44,455 nucleotides of DNA from Oligoflexales bacterium (GCA_947445775.1 CANFEB010000020.1:1-44455); one strand, 5' to 3'. Shown: positions 8,875-16,657, counted from the first letter of the stretch. Made by a program: numbers and translations. Notes: a model not told the origin generated them from the letters alone.

Positions 8875-10363
8875 ACCATTTCCCCGCTCCATCCTTGAAA
8901 ACCCAAACAGCGCGCTGTTCTTGATCTCGCATCATGTAGTAGTCCCGCTGCGTCGATTCTTGCCCCGAGGCACTTCCTGACCTCCACCATTTGTCCATGA
9001 TCCGTTCACAAAAAACCCAGGCCCGCGACTGGTTCGTCGGCTGGGGAGAGGATCGTGGTTTTGGATAAACAAAAAGCGGGCGTCGTAGCCCCAGCGCCCG
9101 CAGAGATGGGCGTGTGTAGGGCTCTACATTAGGCTGCATGTTTTTTTGGACATTTTTATAGCCTTCCTCTGGAATCCAGTTGGCAGTGACTTCATAGGCG
9201 CTCAGTGGAACAGACAGGCGGTTCTCGAGTTGCTGCAGACGATATTTTGCGACACCCTCGGCATCATCAGTAGCTTCAGCTTCATTGGCCGCGCGCACAG
9301 AACCAAACAGGTCGCGCATCACTGGAGGCAAATTAATTTTTTCTGTAACCATCAGATCCCATGATCCAATCGCTTTTTCATAAACACCCAGATCAACCGC
9401 TGCACCCATGGCAGCGGGAATGGCGTCTTCAAATGCATAGCAAGCTTGGAGCAGCGCGGTCCGATAATGCGGGAACTCGGCCGGAAGATCGTGGGGGTGG
9501 CGAAAACGGATGGGGATCACAAGGCAGGACAAATCGAGGAAGACCACACGCCACTCCAAGCTCAAAATACGTCCAGCGCCCTGCTTATTGAGCAAAGCGC
9601 ACAAACGATCCACGTCTTCCCGGAGCACGATTTCCATGTGCTCCCACTCCAGCAGCGGCGAGTCCAGATGACGTTTCACCTGAATGGCCTGCTCCTGCCG
9701 CCACAAGACCCACGGAAATCCAGCCGGACTGCCGTCATCAATCCTTGGAGCCCCTAGAGCCCCTGGAGCGCTTGGAGCCTCATGGCTCCAAAGCCACAAA
9801 TCATGGAGTGGAGCCCCATAACGCCGCCGAATCGCCAACGCCGGAATTCCCCCCAGGTCAGCTGGCTTTCGGATACCCAAGCGCTCCATTCCCAGGGCCA
9901 TTTGCCGGGCCTGACGCCGGAACACCTGCAAGTTAAAACGTTCGCGACGGGTTCCAAACCAATGCGCTGCCACTTCATCCGCCAAGCGGAACCAAATGTC
10001 CCACGATGCCTCATTAACAAGGTTGCGACCAAGGGCGTTTTGGGCGGACACAAAACCGTTCAACCCACGCTCGCACATCACCTCCATGCCGAGCAGGGCC
10101 CGCCACGGATTTGCATCCAGCACGGCCACCACACCCTGACCAGCGAGGGCAGAAATGGCCTGCCGCAGAAAGCCATGAAGGCCATTGAGGTCATGGAGGT
10201 CATGGAGGTCATGGAGGTCATGACTGCCAGCCTGATGGCACCAGTAAGCCCATACCGGACCCAGATCGAGCAGCCAAATGCCCGGCCGCCAAAGCATGAA
10301 GCGCGGCGTGAGCGATTCAGGTTTGAAATCAGGCTGACTGGAAGAAATGGCTAGATAAAACAT
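8852..10363 (-). CDS. imuB: ImuB, Y-family polymerase-like translesion factor
   Basis: This 503-residue protein belongs to the ImuB group, which keeps the Y-family polymerase shape but lacks catalytic residues and links DnaE2 and ImuA to the sliding clamp. The C-terminal signature is clear: RIMDKWWRSG, RDYYMMRD, VWVFKDGAGKWYVHGMYN. A middle segment (LGIRKPADLGGIPALAIRRRYG) is the Y-family helix-hairpin-helix region. The start at 10363 is fixed by AGGAGG six bases upstream; the longer frame to 10411 would run through an operator. Two low-complexity inserts are seen: (HDL)n near residue 50, from a perfect 9-bp repeat, and an Ala/Pro/Gly stretch near residue 200. It overlaps dnaE2 by 23 bases. 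Confidence 0.92.
   Translation of the reverse strand: MFYLAISSSQPDFKPESLTPRFMLWRPGIWLLDLGPVWAYWCHQAGSHDLHDLHDLHDLNGLHGFLRQAISALAGQGVVAVLDANPWRALLGMEVMCERGLNGFVSAQNALGRNLVNEASWDIWFRLADEVAAHWFGTRRERFNLQVFRRQARQMALGMERLGIRKPADLGGIPALAIRRRYGAPLHDLWLWSHEAPSAPGALGAPRIDDGSPAGFPWVLWRQEQAIQVKRHLDSPLLEWEHMEIVLREDVDRLCALLNKQGAGRILSLEWRVVFLDLSCLVIPIRFRHPHDLPAEFPHYRTALLQACYAFEDAIPAAMGAAVDLGVYEKAIGSWDLMVTEKINLPPVMRDLFGSVRAANEAEATDDAEGVAKYRLQQLENRLSVPLSAYEVTANWIPEEGYKNVQKNMQPNVEPYTRPSLRALGLRRPLFVYPKPRSSPQPTNQSRAWVFCERIMDKWWRSGSASGQESTQRDYYMMRDQEQRAVWVFKDGAGKWYVHGMYN
10187..10222 (-). repeat. Four perfect 9-bp tandem repeats inside imuB
   Basis: The plus-strand unit GAGGTCATG occurs four times without change and degenerates to the left (ATGAAGGCC). 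On the coding strand it gives His-Asp-Leu repeats in the N-terminal part of ImuB. The unit is a multiple of three, so copy-number change would keep the frame. Confidence 0.9.
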
Positions 10364-10378
10364 GGTGCCTCCTGCTTG

Positions 10379-10394
10379 CCATACATTTGTATGG
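10379..10394. promoter_or_regulatory. Perfect 16-bp dyad upstream of imuB, candidate LexA operator
   Basis: The sequence CCATACATTTGTATGG has two 7-base arms around TT. It lies in the 44-bp gap between imuA and imuB, 15 bases before the imuB start. A related dyad is found before imuA at 11073. Because lexA is next to the cassette, these are good candidate LexA boxes. Confidence 0.6.
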
Positions 10395-10407
10395 TAACAG
10401 GTGGTGA

Positions 10408-11040
10408 TCACATGTCAAGAGATGGCAAACCAAAAAGTATGTCCGACGTTAACTCCAAACACTTGTGAGCCTTGCCACGCATGGCTTCTAAGCGCCAACC
10501 ATTGGCACGCTGTTTGCCGTTGATTCGCAGTCGGGCCCAGATATTTCCACGGCTGCCACTGAGCAAGAAATTATGAAGCACCATCACATGAATATCCATG
10601 GCACGTGCCTGGCGCGCGATAAAGGCCCATTCTTCACTGCCCAAGTGTTTTGGACTGTCCAGCACCATCAAACGAAACACCGGCTCCAGAAAAACTGGCT
10701 TCAATACTTCCAGCGGTTTGTTGGCCGTCACAAAACGAATGAATCGCAAATCAACCCCGCGAGCGCTCCATGCCGGAGGATAAACATCGAGGCCATCCTG
10801 CCCGTTGACCCACAACACCATCATTTCACGTCTGGTGGCGCCACCAACAACAGCCAAGGCGATTTCACGCAAACTCTGCCCCGCTGGCATCCCCCACTCA
10901 CTCACCGCACCGGTGGCGAGCCCGCCTTCAAGAAATTCATCAAGGGCAACATTGCCACTGCCAAACTGGATTGCGTCCGGGGCAACGCCGCCAAGAGACG
11001 AAGCCGGGCGCACGCCGTGCTGATCGAGAATATCCGCCAT
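10408..11040 (-). CDS. imuA: ImuA, RecA/SulA-like translesion cassette protein
   Basis: This RecA-fold protein is the ImuA of the cassette by sequence and position. The core has FGSGNVALDEFLEGGLATGAVSEWG, matching the start of the RecA-like domain, then GMPAGQSLREIAL where RecA has its P-loop (degenerate here). MVLWVNGQDG and FRLMVLDSPKHLG are later strands, and the C-terminus is basic. ImuA binds ImuB and is needed for induced mutagenesis in species studied. The frame is open up to a GTG at 11133. I place the start at the ATG at 11040 because a LexA-like dyad with a TATA-rich core covers 11073-11088 and would sit inside the gene otherwise. No strong ribosome site marks any of the starts (11040, 11076, 11133), so the N-terminus is uncertain. 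Confidence 0.82.
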   Translation of the reverse strand: MADILDQHGVRPASSLGGVAPDAIQFGSGNVALDEFLEGGLATGAVSEWGMPAGQSLREIALAVVGGATRREMMVLWVNGQDGLDVYPPAWSARGVDLRFIRFVTANKPLEVLKPVFLEPVFRLMVLDSPKHLGSEEWAFIARQARAMDIHVMVLHNFLLSGSRGNIWARLRINGKQRANGWRLEAMRGKAHKCLELTSDILFGLPSLDM

Positions 11041-11072
11041 ATTTTCAGGTATTTGTGATGTAAATCTAGTGA

Positions 11073-11088
11073 CCATATATAAGTATGG
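11073..11088. promoter_or_regulatory. 16-bp dyad upstream of imuA, candidate LexA operator
   Basis: CCATATATAAGTATGG has outer arms CCATA/TATGG. Read on the minus strand it shares TACCATAC-NN-AT-N-TATGG with the dyad before imuB. Its TATATA core could itself be the -10 box of the imuA promoter. Confidence 0.5.
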
Positions 11089-11092
11089 TACC

Positions 11093-11316
11093 TTAAACTG
11101 CTCCACATGGCTGCACCTGAGATAAAATGGCACTCAAAGCCTTTCTATCCCCTTAAAGAATGATGATCCTTCTTAAGGAGGTGCCTCATGCCGTGCCCAC
11201 GTTGTTGTGACTCAGCCTTGATGATCAGAAAAATTGATGAAAGCACAGCTGTCTCCCTCCCCCTGTTTTGTTTTTGACGAGTGGGCGAGCAGGTGCAGTC
11301 ATGTAGAGCAGTTTAA
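11093..11316. repeat. 224-bp segment bounded by 27-bp inverted repeats between imuA and lexA
   Basis: The left copy spans 11093-11119 and the right copy 11290-11316. They are inverted relative to each other and agree at 25 of 27 positions; both begin TTAAACTGCTC and end CTGCACCTG when aligned. The right copy ends six bases before the lexA stop; the left copy abuts the imuA operator. About 170 bp lie between, with a small reading frame. No target-site duplication is evident. It could be a small non-autonomous mobile element, an invertible segment or a duplicated control site. Confidence 0.75.
11188..11277 (+). CDS. Possible 29-residue Cys-rich peptide in the lexA-imuA gap
   Basis: A strong ribosome site (AAGGAGG, six bases before the ATG) precedes a frame coding MPCPRCCDSALMIRKIDEST and nine more residues. 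The N-terminal CPRC resembles one half of a small zinc-ribbon protein. In the +1 frame the sequence continues as DEWASRCSHVEQF, so this may be a frameshifted remnant of a longer zinc-ribbon gene. It is inside the inverted-repeat segment and runs divergently from imuA. Confidence 0.35.
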   Translation: MPCPRCCDSALMIRKIDESTAVSLPLFCF

Positions 11317-11322
11317 ATTTAG

Positions 11323-11973
11323 TTACATCTGGCGCTGCAACGCCAGCACCTGGCCGATAACCTCAAAGGACTTCTCCCCGGCATATATCGGCTTGAACGC
11401 GGAATTCTCCGGCTTCAAAAACCAACCGCGCGCTTTGTCGCACATCAGCCGCTTAACTGTGGCATCGCCAGACTCAATGCGTGCCACCACAATCGTTCCC
11501 GCCGGAGCCTCCGTGCAACTGCGCACCACCAGCCAGTCACCATCGAGAATTCCGGCCTCGATCATGCTGTTGCCGGCAGCCCGCAATGCAAACACCTCGC
11601 GGGGCGAAGGGATATTCTTGCCAAACATGGAGGTCGACATGCGCAGAGTGCCAATGCGTTCCTCGAGAGCCTCAAGGGGATTGCCGGCAGGCACAGAGCC
11701 AAGGCAAGGGACCACCAGCGTTTCGGCGGTTGATTCCAAGGCAGGATCGCGCAAGGCTTCCCGAGTTACCGTCAAACTTCGCGCCAACTGCTTGTCGGGA
11801 TTTTCGAGGTAGCCCTTCCGGCGCAACGCGTTCACCAGGTCTTGAGCTGACCCAATCGCTGAATAGCCCATATGCTCGCAAAGCTCGCGCAGGCTTGGCG
11901 GAACACCATTCGTATGTGAAGCGGCCCTGATAAAAGAGAGGGCCTTGCTCTGCGTTGCTGTGAGCTTTTCCAT
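11323..11973 (-). CDS. lexA: LexA repressor
   Basis: This is a 216-residue LexA with an N-terminal winged helix-turn-helix (ATQSKALSFIRAA, PSLRELCEHMGYSAIGSAQDLV). The self-cleavage site is Ala96-Gly97 in SVPAGNPL. The serine-lysine dyad is Ser136 in GNSMIEAG and Lys174 in DATVKRL. All catalytic parts are intact. It represses SOS genes and cuts itself when RecA filaments form. The start is at 11973, with GGGGG five bases upstream; a second ATG at 11976 would add one Met. An 11-bp dyad ACAACTGTTGT at 11985-11995 lies just before the ribosome site and could be involved in autoregulation. It heads the imuA-imuB-dnaE2 cassette, as the cassette LexA does in many proteobacteria. I cannot tell whether the genome has another lexA. 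Confidence 0.95.
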   Translation of the reverse strand: MEKLTATQSKALSFIRAASHTNGVPPSLRELCEHMGYSAIGSAQDLVNALRRKGYLENPDKQLARSLTVTREALRDPALESTAETLVVPCLGSVPAGNPLEALEERIGTLRMSTSMFGKNIPSPREVFALRAAGNSMIEAGILDGDWLVVRSCTEAPAGTIVVARIESGDATVKRLMCDKARGWFLKPENSAFKPIYAGEKSFEVIGQVLALQRQM

Positions 11974-12056
11974 CATCACCCCCAACAACTGTTGTAACGC
12001 CTGCCGCCGAACGGCGCAAGCCACGCCCTCACATAACCATCAAAATCAGAGGCAAA

Positions 12057-12467
12057 TTATGGCTCAGCCGTGGGACCAGGCACACTACCTTCGGTGGCAA
12101 CTGTGCCCTTCGAAGAAACCTCGCGGCGGACCGAGATGATGCCAGTTTTTTCTGCGCCAAATCTGCGGTACGACCAGGGAAAAGTCACCGACTTGATCGT
12201 GCGCACGACTTGAATCATGCCGGATGGATCCATGGCTCCGTCTTTCTCTTCCTTGGAAAAAGAAATTTCAGACGACACCACCTTCACACGCATTTCCTGC
12301 GCCCGCACCATGATTGTCTTGCGCAAGGGTTCATTGTCTTTTTCAGCCGGATCAATCGCATCCCAAACAGCAAAACGCAATCGCCGCTCGGTGTAATAAC
12401 CATCAGCAAAACGGTACATAAACGCTGCGATGATCAGCATCACCAAAAAGGTCACATATTTGATCAT
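12057..12467 (-). CDS. Small membrane-anchored protein of unknown function
   Basis: This 136-residue protein has one N-terminal hydrophobic segment (residues 3-19, KYVTFLVMLIIAAFMYRF) and a charged, probably periplasmic remainder ending in a Pro/Thr-rich tail. I recognise no family. Its ATG overlaps the stop of the M48 protease gene by ATGA, so the two are translationally coupled and may act together. It precedes lexA by 83 bases. Confidence 0.7.
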   Translation of the reverse strand: MIKYVTFLVMLIIAAFMYRFADGYYTERRLRFAVWDAIDPAEKDNEPLRKTIMVRAQEMRVKVVSSEISFSKEEKDGAMDPSGMIQVVRTIKSVTFPWSYRRFGAEKTGIISVRREVSSKGTVATEGSVPGPTAEP

Positions 12468-13792
12468 GGATTTAATCCTTCCACCTTGAGAGCCCTGATC
12501 CTCTCGATCATCGGCGGATGAGAATAATACCAGGAGGAATATAGCGGATGAGCAAAGGGCATCGAACTACTTTTTTCACGCAAGACCTTCAGACCACCAG
12601 CCAGATCAGCGCCAGTTCCAAGGGCAGCGCGGGCAAATTCGTCGGCCTCGAACTCGTGCTTGCGGGAAATCCAACACTGCAGGGGCTGCATCCAAAACGA
12701 CAGCAGTCCAGACCACATGGAGAAAACAATCAAAGCGGCATGGGGGCTCACGGCAGTAAAGCGAAATGCCTCGTAAAACTGAGTGTAGGGCAACAACAAA
12801 CCAAGAAAATAAAAGGTCACCAATGAAAACGCAATGGAACGAATCAGACCCTTGCGTACATGATGCAATTTGAAATGCCCAAGTTCATGAGCCAGAACCG
12901 CAATCACCTGCGCGGGCGATAAATCCTTCACAAGGGTATCAAACAGAACAATGCGCTTCTTGCCAAAAAGCCCAGTAAAATAGGCGTTGCCGTGGGAACT
13001 ACGGCGGGAAGCATCCATCACAAAAATGCCATTCGTGGCAAAACCGATTTTTGCCGCGAGACGGTCGATCCCATCTTGCAATGGCCCTGGCTGCAAGGCA
13101 TTAAACTTGTTGAAAAGCGGCGCAATCAAAACCGGATAGGCCCATGACACGACCAAACTAAAGGCCGTTACCGCCAAAAATGCATAAAACCACCAAAGAG
13201 ATCCGGCGCTGGCAATGAACCAGACTAGAAGGGCCAAAATCGGGCCGCCAAGCAATCCACCGAGAACCACACCCTTTGCAAGATCAGAAAAAAATCCGGC
13301 AACCGTTTGGCGGTTGAAACCATGCTTTTCTTCGATATGAAACACGCGGTACCACGACCACGGCAAGCCAACGACCATGCGCAAAATACCCAGCAACGCA
13401 AAAAATGCTAGTGCATGAACGATCGTCGCTGTGACCCCTTGAAGGGATGCAGATCCAACCACCCGGGCGGCGACCCCATCCAACCAGCCAAATCCACCAA
13501 AACTAAGGAACCCAATAAAAATCCACAGGTCAAAAGCGGACTCAAAACGGTCAAACCGGAAGCGATCTTCTGCGTAGGCCAACGATTTGGTCATGTCTGC
13601 GGGGGTTACGCCCAGTGATTCACGGGCTTCAGACTGGCGGCGCAGATCGTGCCATGTTGTCCGGTTGAGTTGGCCCAGCCAACTCTCAACAAGATACTGG
13701 ACCGCGGTCGCGATGACAAAAATGGTAAATAATGTTTGTGGGGAAGGAAGAGTAAAACCCTGAATCAACGTCACCGGGAAAAAATCAATCAC
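12464..13792 (-). CDS. M48 family membrane zinc metalloprotease, Ste24/CAAX protease type
   Basis: This 442-residue integral membrane protease has the zinc motif HELGH at residues 302-306. The downstream EFEADEFARAAL carries the third ligand Glu and is typical of M48A. Several membrane helices surround it, and the N-terminal half has the Ste24-like stretch ESWLGQLNRTTW. In eukaryotes this family trims prenylated proteins; bacterial members probably act in membrane-protein quality control. The start is GTG at 13792 with GGAG seven bases upstream, overlapping the preceding gene by 8 bases. The frame remains open upstream to 13951, but that part duplicates coding sequence of the neighbour in another frame. 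Confidence 0.9.
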   Translation of the reverse strand: MIDFFPVTLIQGFTLPSPQTLFTIFVIATAVQYLVESWLGQLNRTTWHDLRRQSEARESLGVTPADMTKSLAYAEDRFRFDRFESAFDLWIFIGFLSFGGFGWLDGVAARVVGSASLQGVTATIVHALAFFALLGILRMVVGLPWSWYRVFHIEEKHGFNRQTVAGFFSDLAKGVVLGGLLGGPILALLVWFIASAGSLWWFYAFLAVTAFSLVVSWAYPVLIAPLFNKFNALQPGPLQDGIDRLAAKIGFATNGIFVMDASRRSSHGNAYFTGLFGKKRIVLFDTLVKDLSPAQVIAVLAHELGHFKLHHVRKGLIRSIAFSLVTFYFLGLLLPYTQFYEAFRFTAVSPHAALIVFSMWSGLLSFWMQPLQCWISRKHEFEADEFARAALGTGADLAGGLKVLREKSSSMPFAHPLYSSWYYSHPPMIERIRALKVEGLNP

Positions 13793-14183
13793 GCGGCAGC
13801 TCCGCTTGAAGAAGATAACTTTGGCCGGCCTGTTCCCACATCTTGTGGCGGGCATAAACCTCGCCCGCTCTATGATAGCGATTTCTGCGCAAAAACACGG
13901 CGGCCGCCTCGTGAACCAGGCCTCCGCGCTCCAAGATCGAGGACGCCTCACGGGCCAATCCTAGACCTTCGAGGATCTTCGCGCCATCGGCAAAGCGATT
14001 CTCGCGCACCAAAGTCACCGCCCGCTCATACAACTGCCGATCAACGGAGGGCGCAACAGGACTGACCTCGGCCCCCAATTTCCGCCGGCTGGCTTTCAAA
14101 GCAACCACCAGGTTCCAAAGAAATCCGGAAAGGCCGATCACAATGCAGGCGAAGGCAATGATGATGGCGATATCAACAAGCAT
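13785..14183 (-). CDS. Membrane-anchored helical-repeat protein
   Basis: This 132-residue protein has an N-terminal membrane helix (IAIIIAFACIVIGLSGFLW) followed by short helical repeats: ERAVTLVRENRFADGAKIL, EAAAVFLRRNRYHRAGEVY, KMWEQAGQSYL. They look like TPR or SEL1-like units. No function can be assigned; such proteins often act as adaptors. AAGGA nine bases before the ATG supports the start. It sits between an outer-membrane protein and the M48 protease in one operon. Confidence 0.75.
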   Translation of the reverse strand: MLVDIAIIIAFACIVIGLSGFLWNLVVALKASRRKLGAEVSPVAPSVDRQLYERAVTLVRENRFADGAKILEGLGLAREASSILERGGLVHEAAAVFLRRNRYHRAGEVYARHKMWEQAGQSYLLQAELPRD

Positions 14184-14200
14184 CGGTCTACATCCTTACA

Positions 14201-14809
14201 TCACATCTGGTAGGTAACGCCCATTTGGGCATAGCTATCGAGAATTTCCTTTCTAGTTCCACCTGGCTCCTGTTTCAGGCCGGGCGATACCGTATACGAC
14301 AGCTTGAGTGAAAAGTTACGGTCCAGGCGGATACCAATCCCACCACCAAGGTTTGGCGATGCCGGCAAGGTAAATGAACTGGTCTCACTACCCTCAACAG
14401 ACGAAATATCACTGTAATAAGCTTTCACCACAGCGCCTGCCGACAAATATGGAATGAACAAATCACCAGCAAACAAGATGACATTGAAATCGACTGAGTT
14501 CGAAATCACCCGAGTTGCTGACAAGTATTCACCATAATACCCCGGCTGACTTTCAAGCGCCCTGTAGCCGGCAGTGTTGCTAAACTCTTGCCGATGCGAG
14601 TAACTGACGCGAAAATATTCTCCAAGGTCCATAGCCACGGAAGCACTTCCGGCACGGGAAAGATATGTCTGGTAAGGAATATTATTGCGTGACATCGACC
14701 CACCAAGCGTAAAGTGAATCATACCCAGTGCCGATGGTACGACCGCAAGATTGGCAAGCAATGCTGCAACGAATACACCTGACCTCAGTGCACGTCGACT
14801 TTTAAGCAT
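14201..14809 (-). CDS. Outer-membrane beta-barrel protein
   Basis: This 202-residue protein has a cleavable signal peptide (MLKSRRALRSGVFVAALLANLAVV, cut near PSALG) and alternating hydrophobic strands such as FRVSYSHRQEF and FSLKLSYTVSPG. It ends with GVTYQM, close to the usual C-terminal aromatic beta-signal though ending in Met. The pattern is that of a small OmpW/OprF-like barrel with about eight strands. The start is set by AGGAGG eight bases upstream of the ATG at 14809. It is the first gene of the operon leading to the M48 protease and divergent from rppH. Confidence 0.75.
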   Translation of the reverse strand: MLKSRRALRSGVFVAALLANLAVVPSALGMIHFTLGGSMSRNNIPYQTYLSRAGSASVAMDLGEYFRVSYSHRQEFSNTAGYRALESQPGYYGEYLSATRVISNSVDFNVILFAGDLFIPYLSAGAVVKAYYSDISSVEGSETSSFTLPASPNLGGGIGIRLDRNFSLKLSYTVSPGLKQEPGGTRKEILDSYAQMGVTYQM

Positions 14810-14891
14810 GATTTGAGCCTCCTGTTTCAAGTAGTATAACATTGGAATCGGTCGAATTGCTGTGTAGCTTTAGTTGCGCAAGGGAAAATTC

Positions 14892-15347
14892 ATGCTAGAA
14901 AAAAAATATCGCCAATCCGTTGTTGGTGTTTTCGTAAACATCGAGGGAAAGGTCCTTTTGGGCGAACGGTCAGACGCTCCAGGTTCCTGGCAAATGCCCC
15001 AAGGGGGAGTTGAGGCTGGGGAAAATCCCGAGGCAGGACTACGCCGCGAGATGCGGGAGGAAATTGGCACCACCGCATTTCAGATCATCAGATGGGGCGA
15101 ACACCAATGCCGCTACGAGTTTCCAGCAGACCTCCCAGGAAACGTTGCAAAAAAATACCGGGGCCAGGAGCAAACATGGTTTTTGCTGCAATTCGACCTG
15201 AATGCTGGTCCAGATTTAGCCCACTCAGATCGTGAGTTCAGCGCCTTCCGCTGGGAACTGCCGGCCGTGGCCTTGGACGGAATAATCGACTGGAAGCGCG
15301 ACTGCTATGAGCAGGGCTTCAAGTCAATTGGAATTCCAACCAAATGA
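14892..15347 (+). CDS. rppH: RNA pyrophosphohydrolase RppH (Nudix)
   Basis: This 151-residue Nudix hydrolase has a complete Nudix box at residues 38-60, from GGVEAGEN to REMREEIGT, fitting GX5EX7REUXEEXGU. The N-terminus YRQSVVGVFVN and the region WQMPQGG are typical of RppH, which removes pyrophosphate from 5' triphosphate mRNA ends and starts RNA decay; close relatives hydrolyse diadenosine polyphosphates. AAGGGA precedes the ATG at 14892. It is transcribed divergently from the outer-membrane protein gene. No key residue is missing. Confidence 0.9.
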   Translation: MLEKKYRQSVVGVFVNIEGKVLLGERSDAPGSWQMPQGGVEAGENPEAGLRREMREEIGTTAFQIIRWGEHQCRYEFPADLPGNVAKKYRGQEQTWFLLQFDLNAGPDLAHSDREFSAFRWELPAVALDGIIDWKRDCYEQGFKSIGIPTK

Positions 15348-15409
15348 ACCGACAAAAACGAAACCATTTAATTTTCGAAAAAAAAGTCACTTTAGGGGAA
15401 CGCGATTAA

Positions 15410-15853
15410 ATGCCTAGAATAGCCCTTTGGAATCTATTTTTTGGTTTTGCCCTTATCTGTTTTGCTGCGGCTTCCGGCGCTATTCTTGCCAATGATTTAT
15501 CGAATGCCTTCCTGGATGCCCATGAAACTGGACGCAACCTCACACAGGATTGGACGTTGACCTTGCAATCAAGCGCCCACGGCCATACCAACCTGTTTGG
15601 CATGATCCATATTGCCCTGGGATTGACCATGCCCTACGCTCGGCAATCCCACCGCCTGAGAATAGGGATCACCGGTGGATTGACCCTCGGTGCTTTGGCC
15701 ATGGGCCCATTTATGATCTGGCGCAGCTTCCTGCCACCTGCACGCCACCTTGAATTCAATGGCATCCTGATTGGAATTTGTTTGTCCTTTGCCCTCGCCG
15801 CCCTCGCCGCACATACCGCCGGCCTCTGGCAGGCATTCGCAAGGCGTGAATAG
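15410..15853 (+). CDS. Four-helix membrane protein of unknown function
   Basis: This 147-residue protein has four hydrophobic segments, near residues 7-27, 58-75, 85-103 and 118-140. The sequence HGHTNLFGMIHIALGL, with several His, resembles haem- or copper-binding membrane helices, but I do not recognise the family. AGGGGA nine bases before the ATG supports the start. The next gene starts directly after its stop codon, so the two are probably co-translated. Confidence 0.7.
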   Translation: MPRIALWNLFFGFALICFAAASGAILANDLSNAFLDAHETGRNLTQDWTLTLQSSAHGHTNLFGMIHIALGLTMPYARQSHRLRIGITGGLTLGALAMGPFMIWRSFLPPARHLEFNGILIGICLSFALAALAAHTAGLWQAFARRE

Positions 15854-16657
15854 ATGAGGATTGTTTCCCTCGTACCCAGTTTGACGGCCACCCTCGCTGA
15901 ACTCGGCCTCGAATCCAGCCTTGTCGGTTGTACATCTTTTTGCGTGGATCCACCCGGACTGGCCCGCCGCATCACTGTTGTCGGGGGCACCAAAGATCCA
16001 GACATCTCAAAAATTTCGCTTCTCATGCCTGACCGAATTCTCGTTAACACAGAGGAAAACCTGGCCTCAGACATCAACGCTTGCAGGGGACTTGCCCCCG
16101 TCCACGAATCGTTCCCCCGTTCTCCTGATGATGTTCCCGGCATGATTCGCGCCATCGGAGAGTTCACCGGTGCTGACGCAGCTGCAGCCCATATTGCGGA
16201 AAATACTGCGCGGGCACTTCAATCGCTGAAAAATGCAGGCATCGTCAAACCACGGAAGAGCACTTTTCTCTATTTGATTTGGCGCGCCCCATACATGGCT
16301 GCGGGCAGGGATACCTACATTAGCGATTTCCTAGAGATGGCCGGTTTTCGCAATGCTCTGAAGTCTCTTCGCTACCCAGAGCTCGCAATGGATGCGATGG
16401 TGGAACTAAATCCAGAGATAATTTTTTTTAGCAGCGAACCATGGCCATTCCGAAAACGGGATTACCAGGCTTTTGCTGCTCAATGGCGCTTGGTTACAGG
16501 TAGCAGAATGCCAACACTTTTCAAGATAGATGGCAAGGCCCTATCGTGGCACGGCGCTGAAACACAAAGAACCGCAAGATCATTGCAACTCTGGATCCAG
16601 GGCGCCGCAACCACAGCGCCAGAAATCATCCGACCCGCATTGCCAGATGCTGATTAA
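15854..16657 (+). CDS. BtuF-like helical-backbone metal receptor without signal peptide
   Basis: This 267-residue protein matches the periplasmic-binding-protein type of cobalamin and iron-chelate receptors: RIVSLVPSLTATLAELGL at the N-terminus, then VGCTSFC, VGGTKDPD and LMPDRILVN, and later ELNPEIIFFSSEPWPF. Such proteins normally deliver B12 or haem/siderophore to an ABC importer. Here there is no signal peptide or lipobox and no transporter gene nearby, so it may act in the cytoplasm or be a stand-alone homologue. It follows the preceding gene with no gap. Its last 32 bases overlap the end of the convergent response-regulator gene. Confidence 0.8.
   Translation: MRIVSLVPSLTATLAELGLESSLVGCTSFCVDPPGLARRITVVGGTKDPDISKISLLMPDRILVNTEENLASDINACRGLAPVHESFPRSPDDVPGMIRAIGEFTGADAAAAHIAENTARALQSLKNAGIVKPRKSTFLYLIWRAPYMAAGRDTYISDFLEMAGFRNALKSLRYPELAMDAMVELNPEIIFFSSEPWPFRKRDYQAFAAQWRLVTGSRMPTLFKIDGKALSWHGAETQRTARSLQLWIQGAATTAPEIIRPALPDAD

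Noticed and set aside
10187-10222. CRISPR-like repeat
   Set aside because: Units are 9 bp, contiguous without spacers and in frame within imuB.
16290-16310. CCATACATGG as another LexA-type dyad
   Set aside because: It lacks the 16-bp spacing of the other two sites and lies inside the BtuF-like coding sequence.
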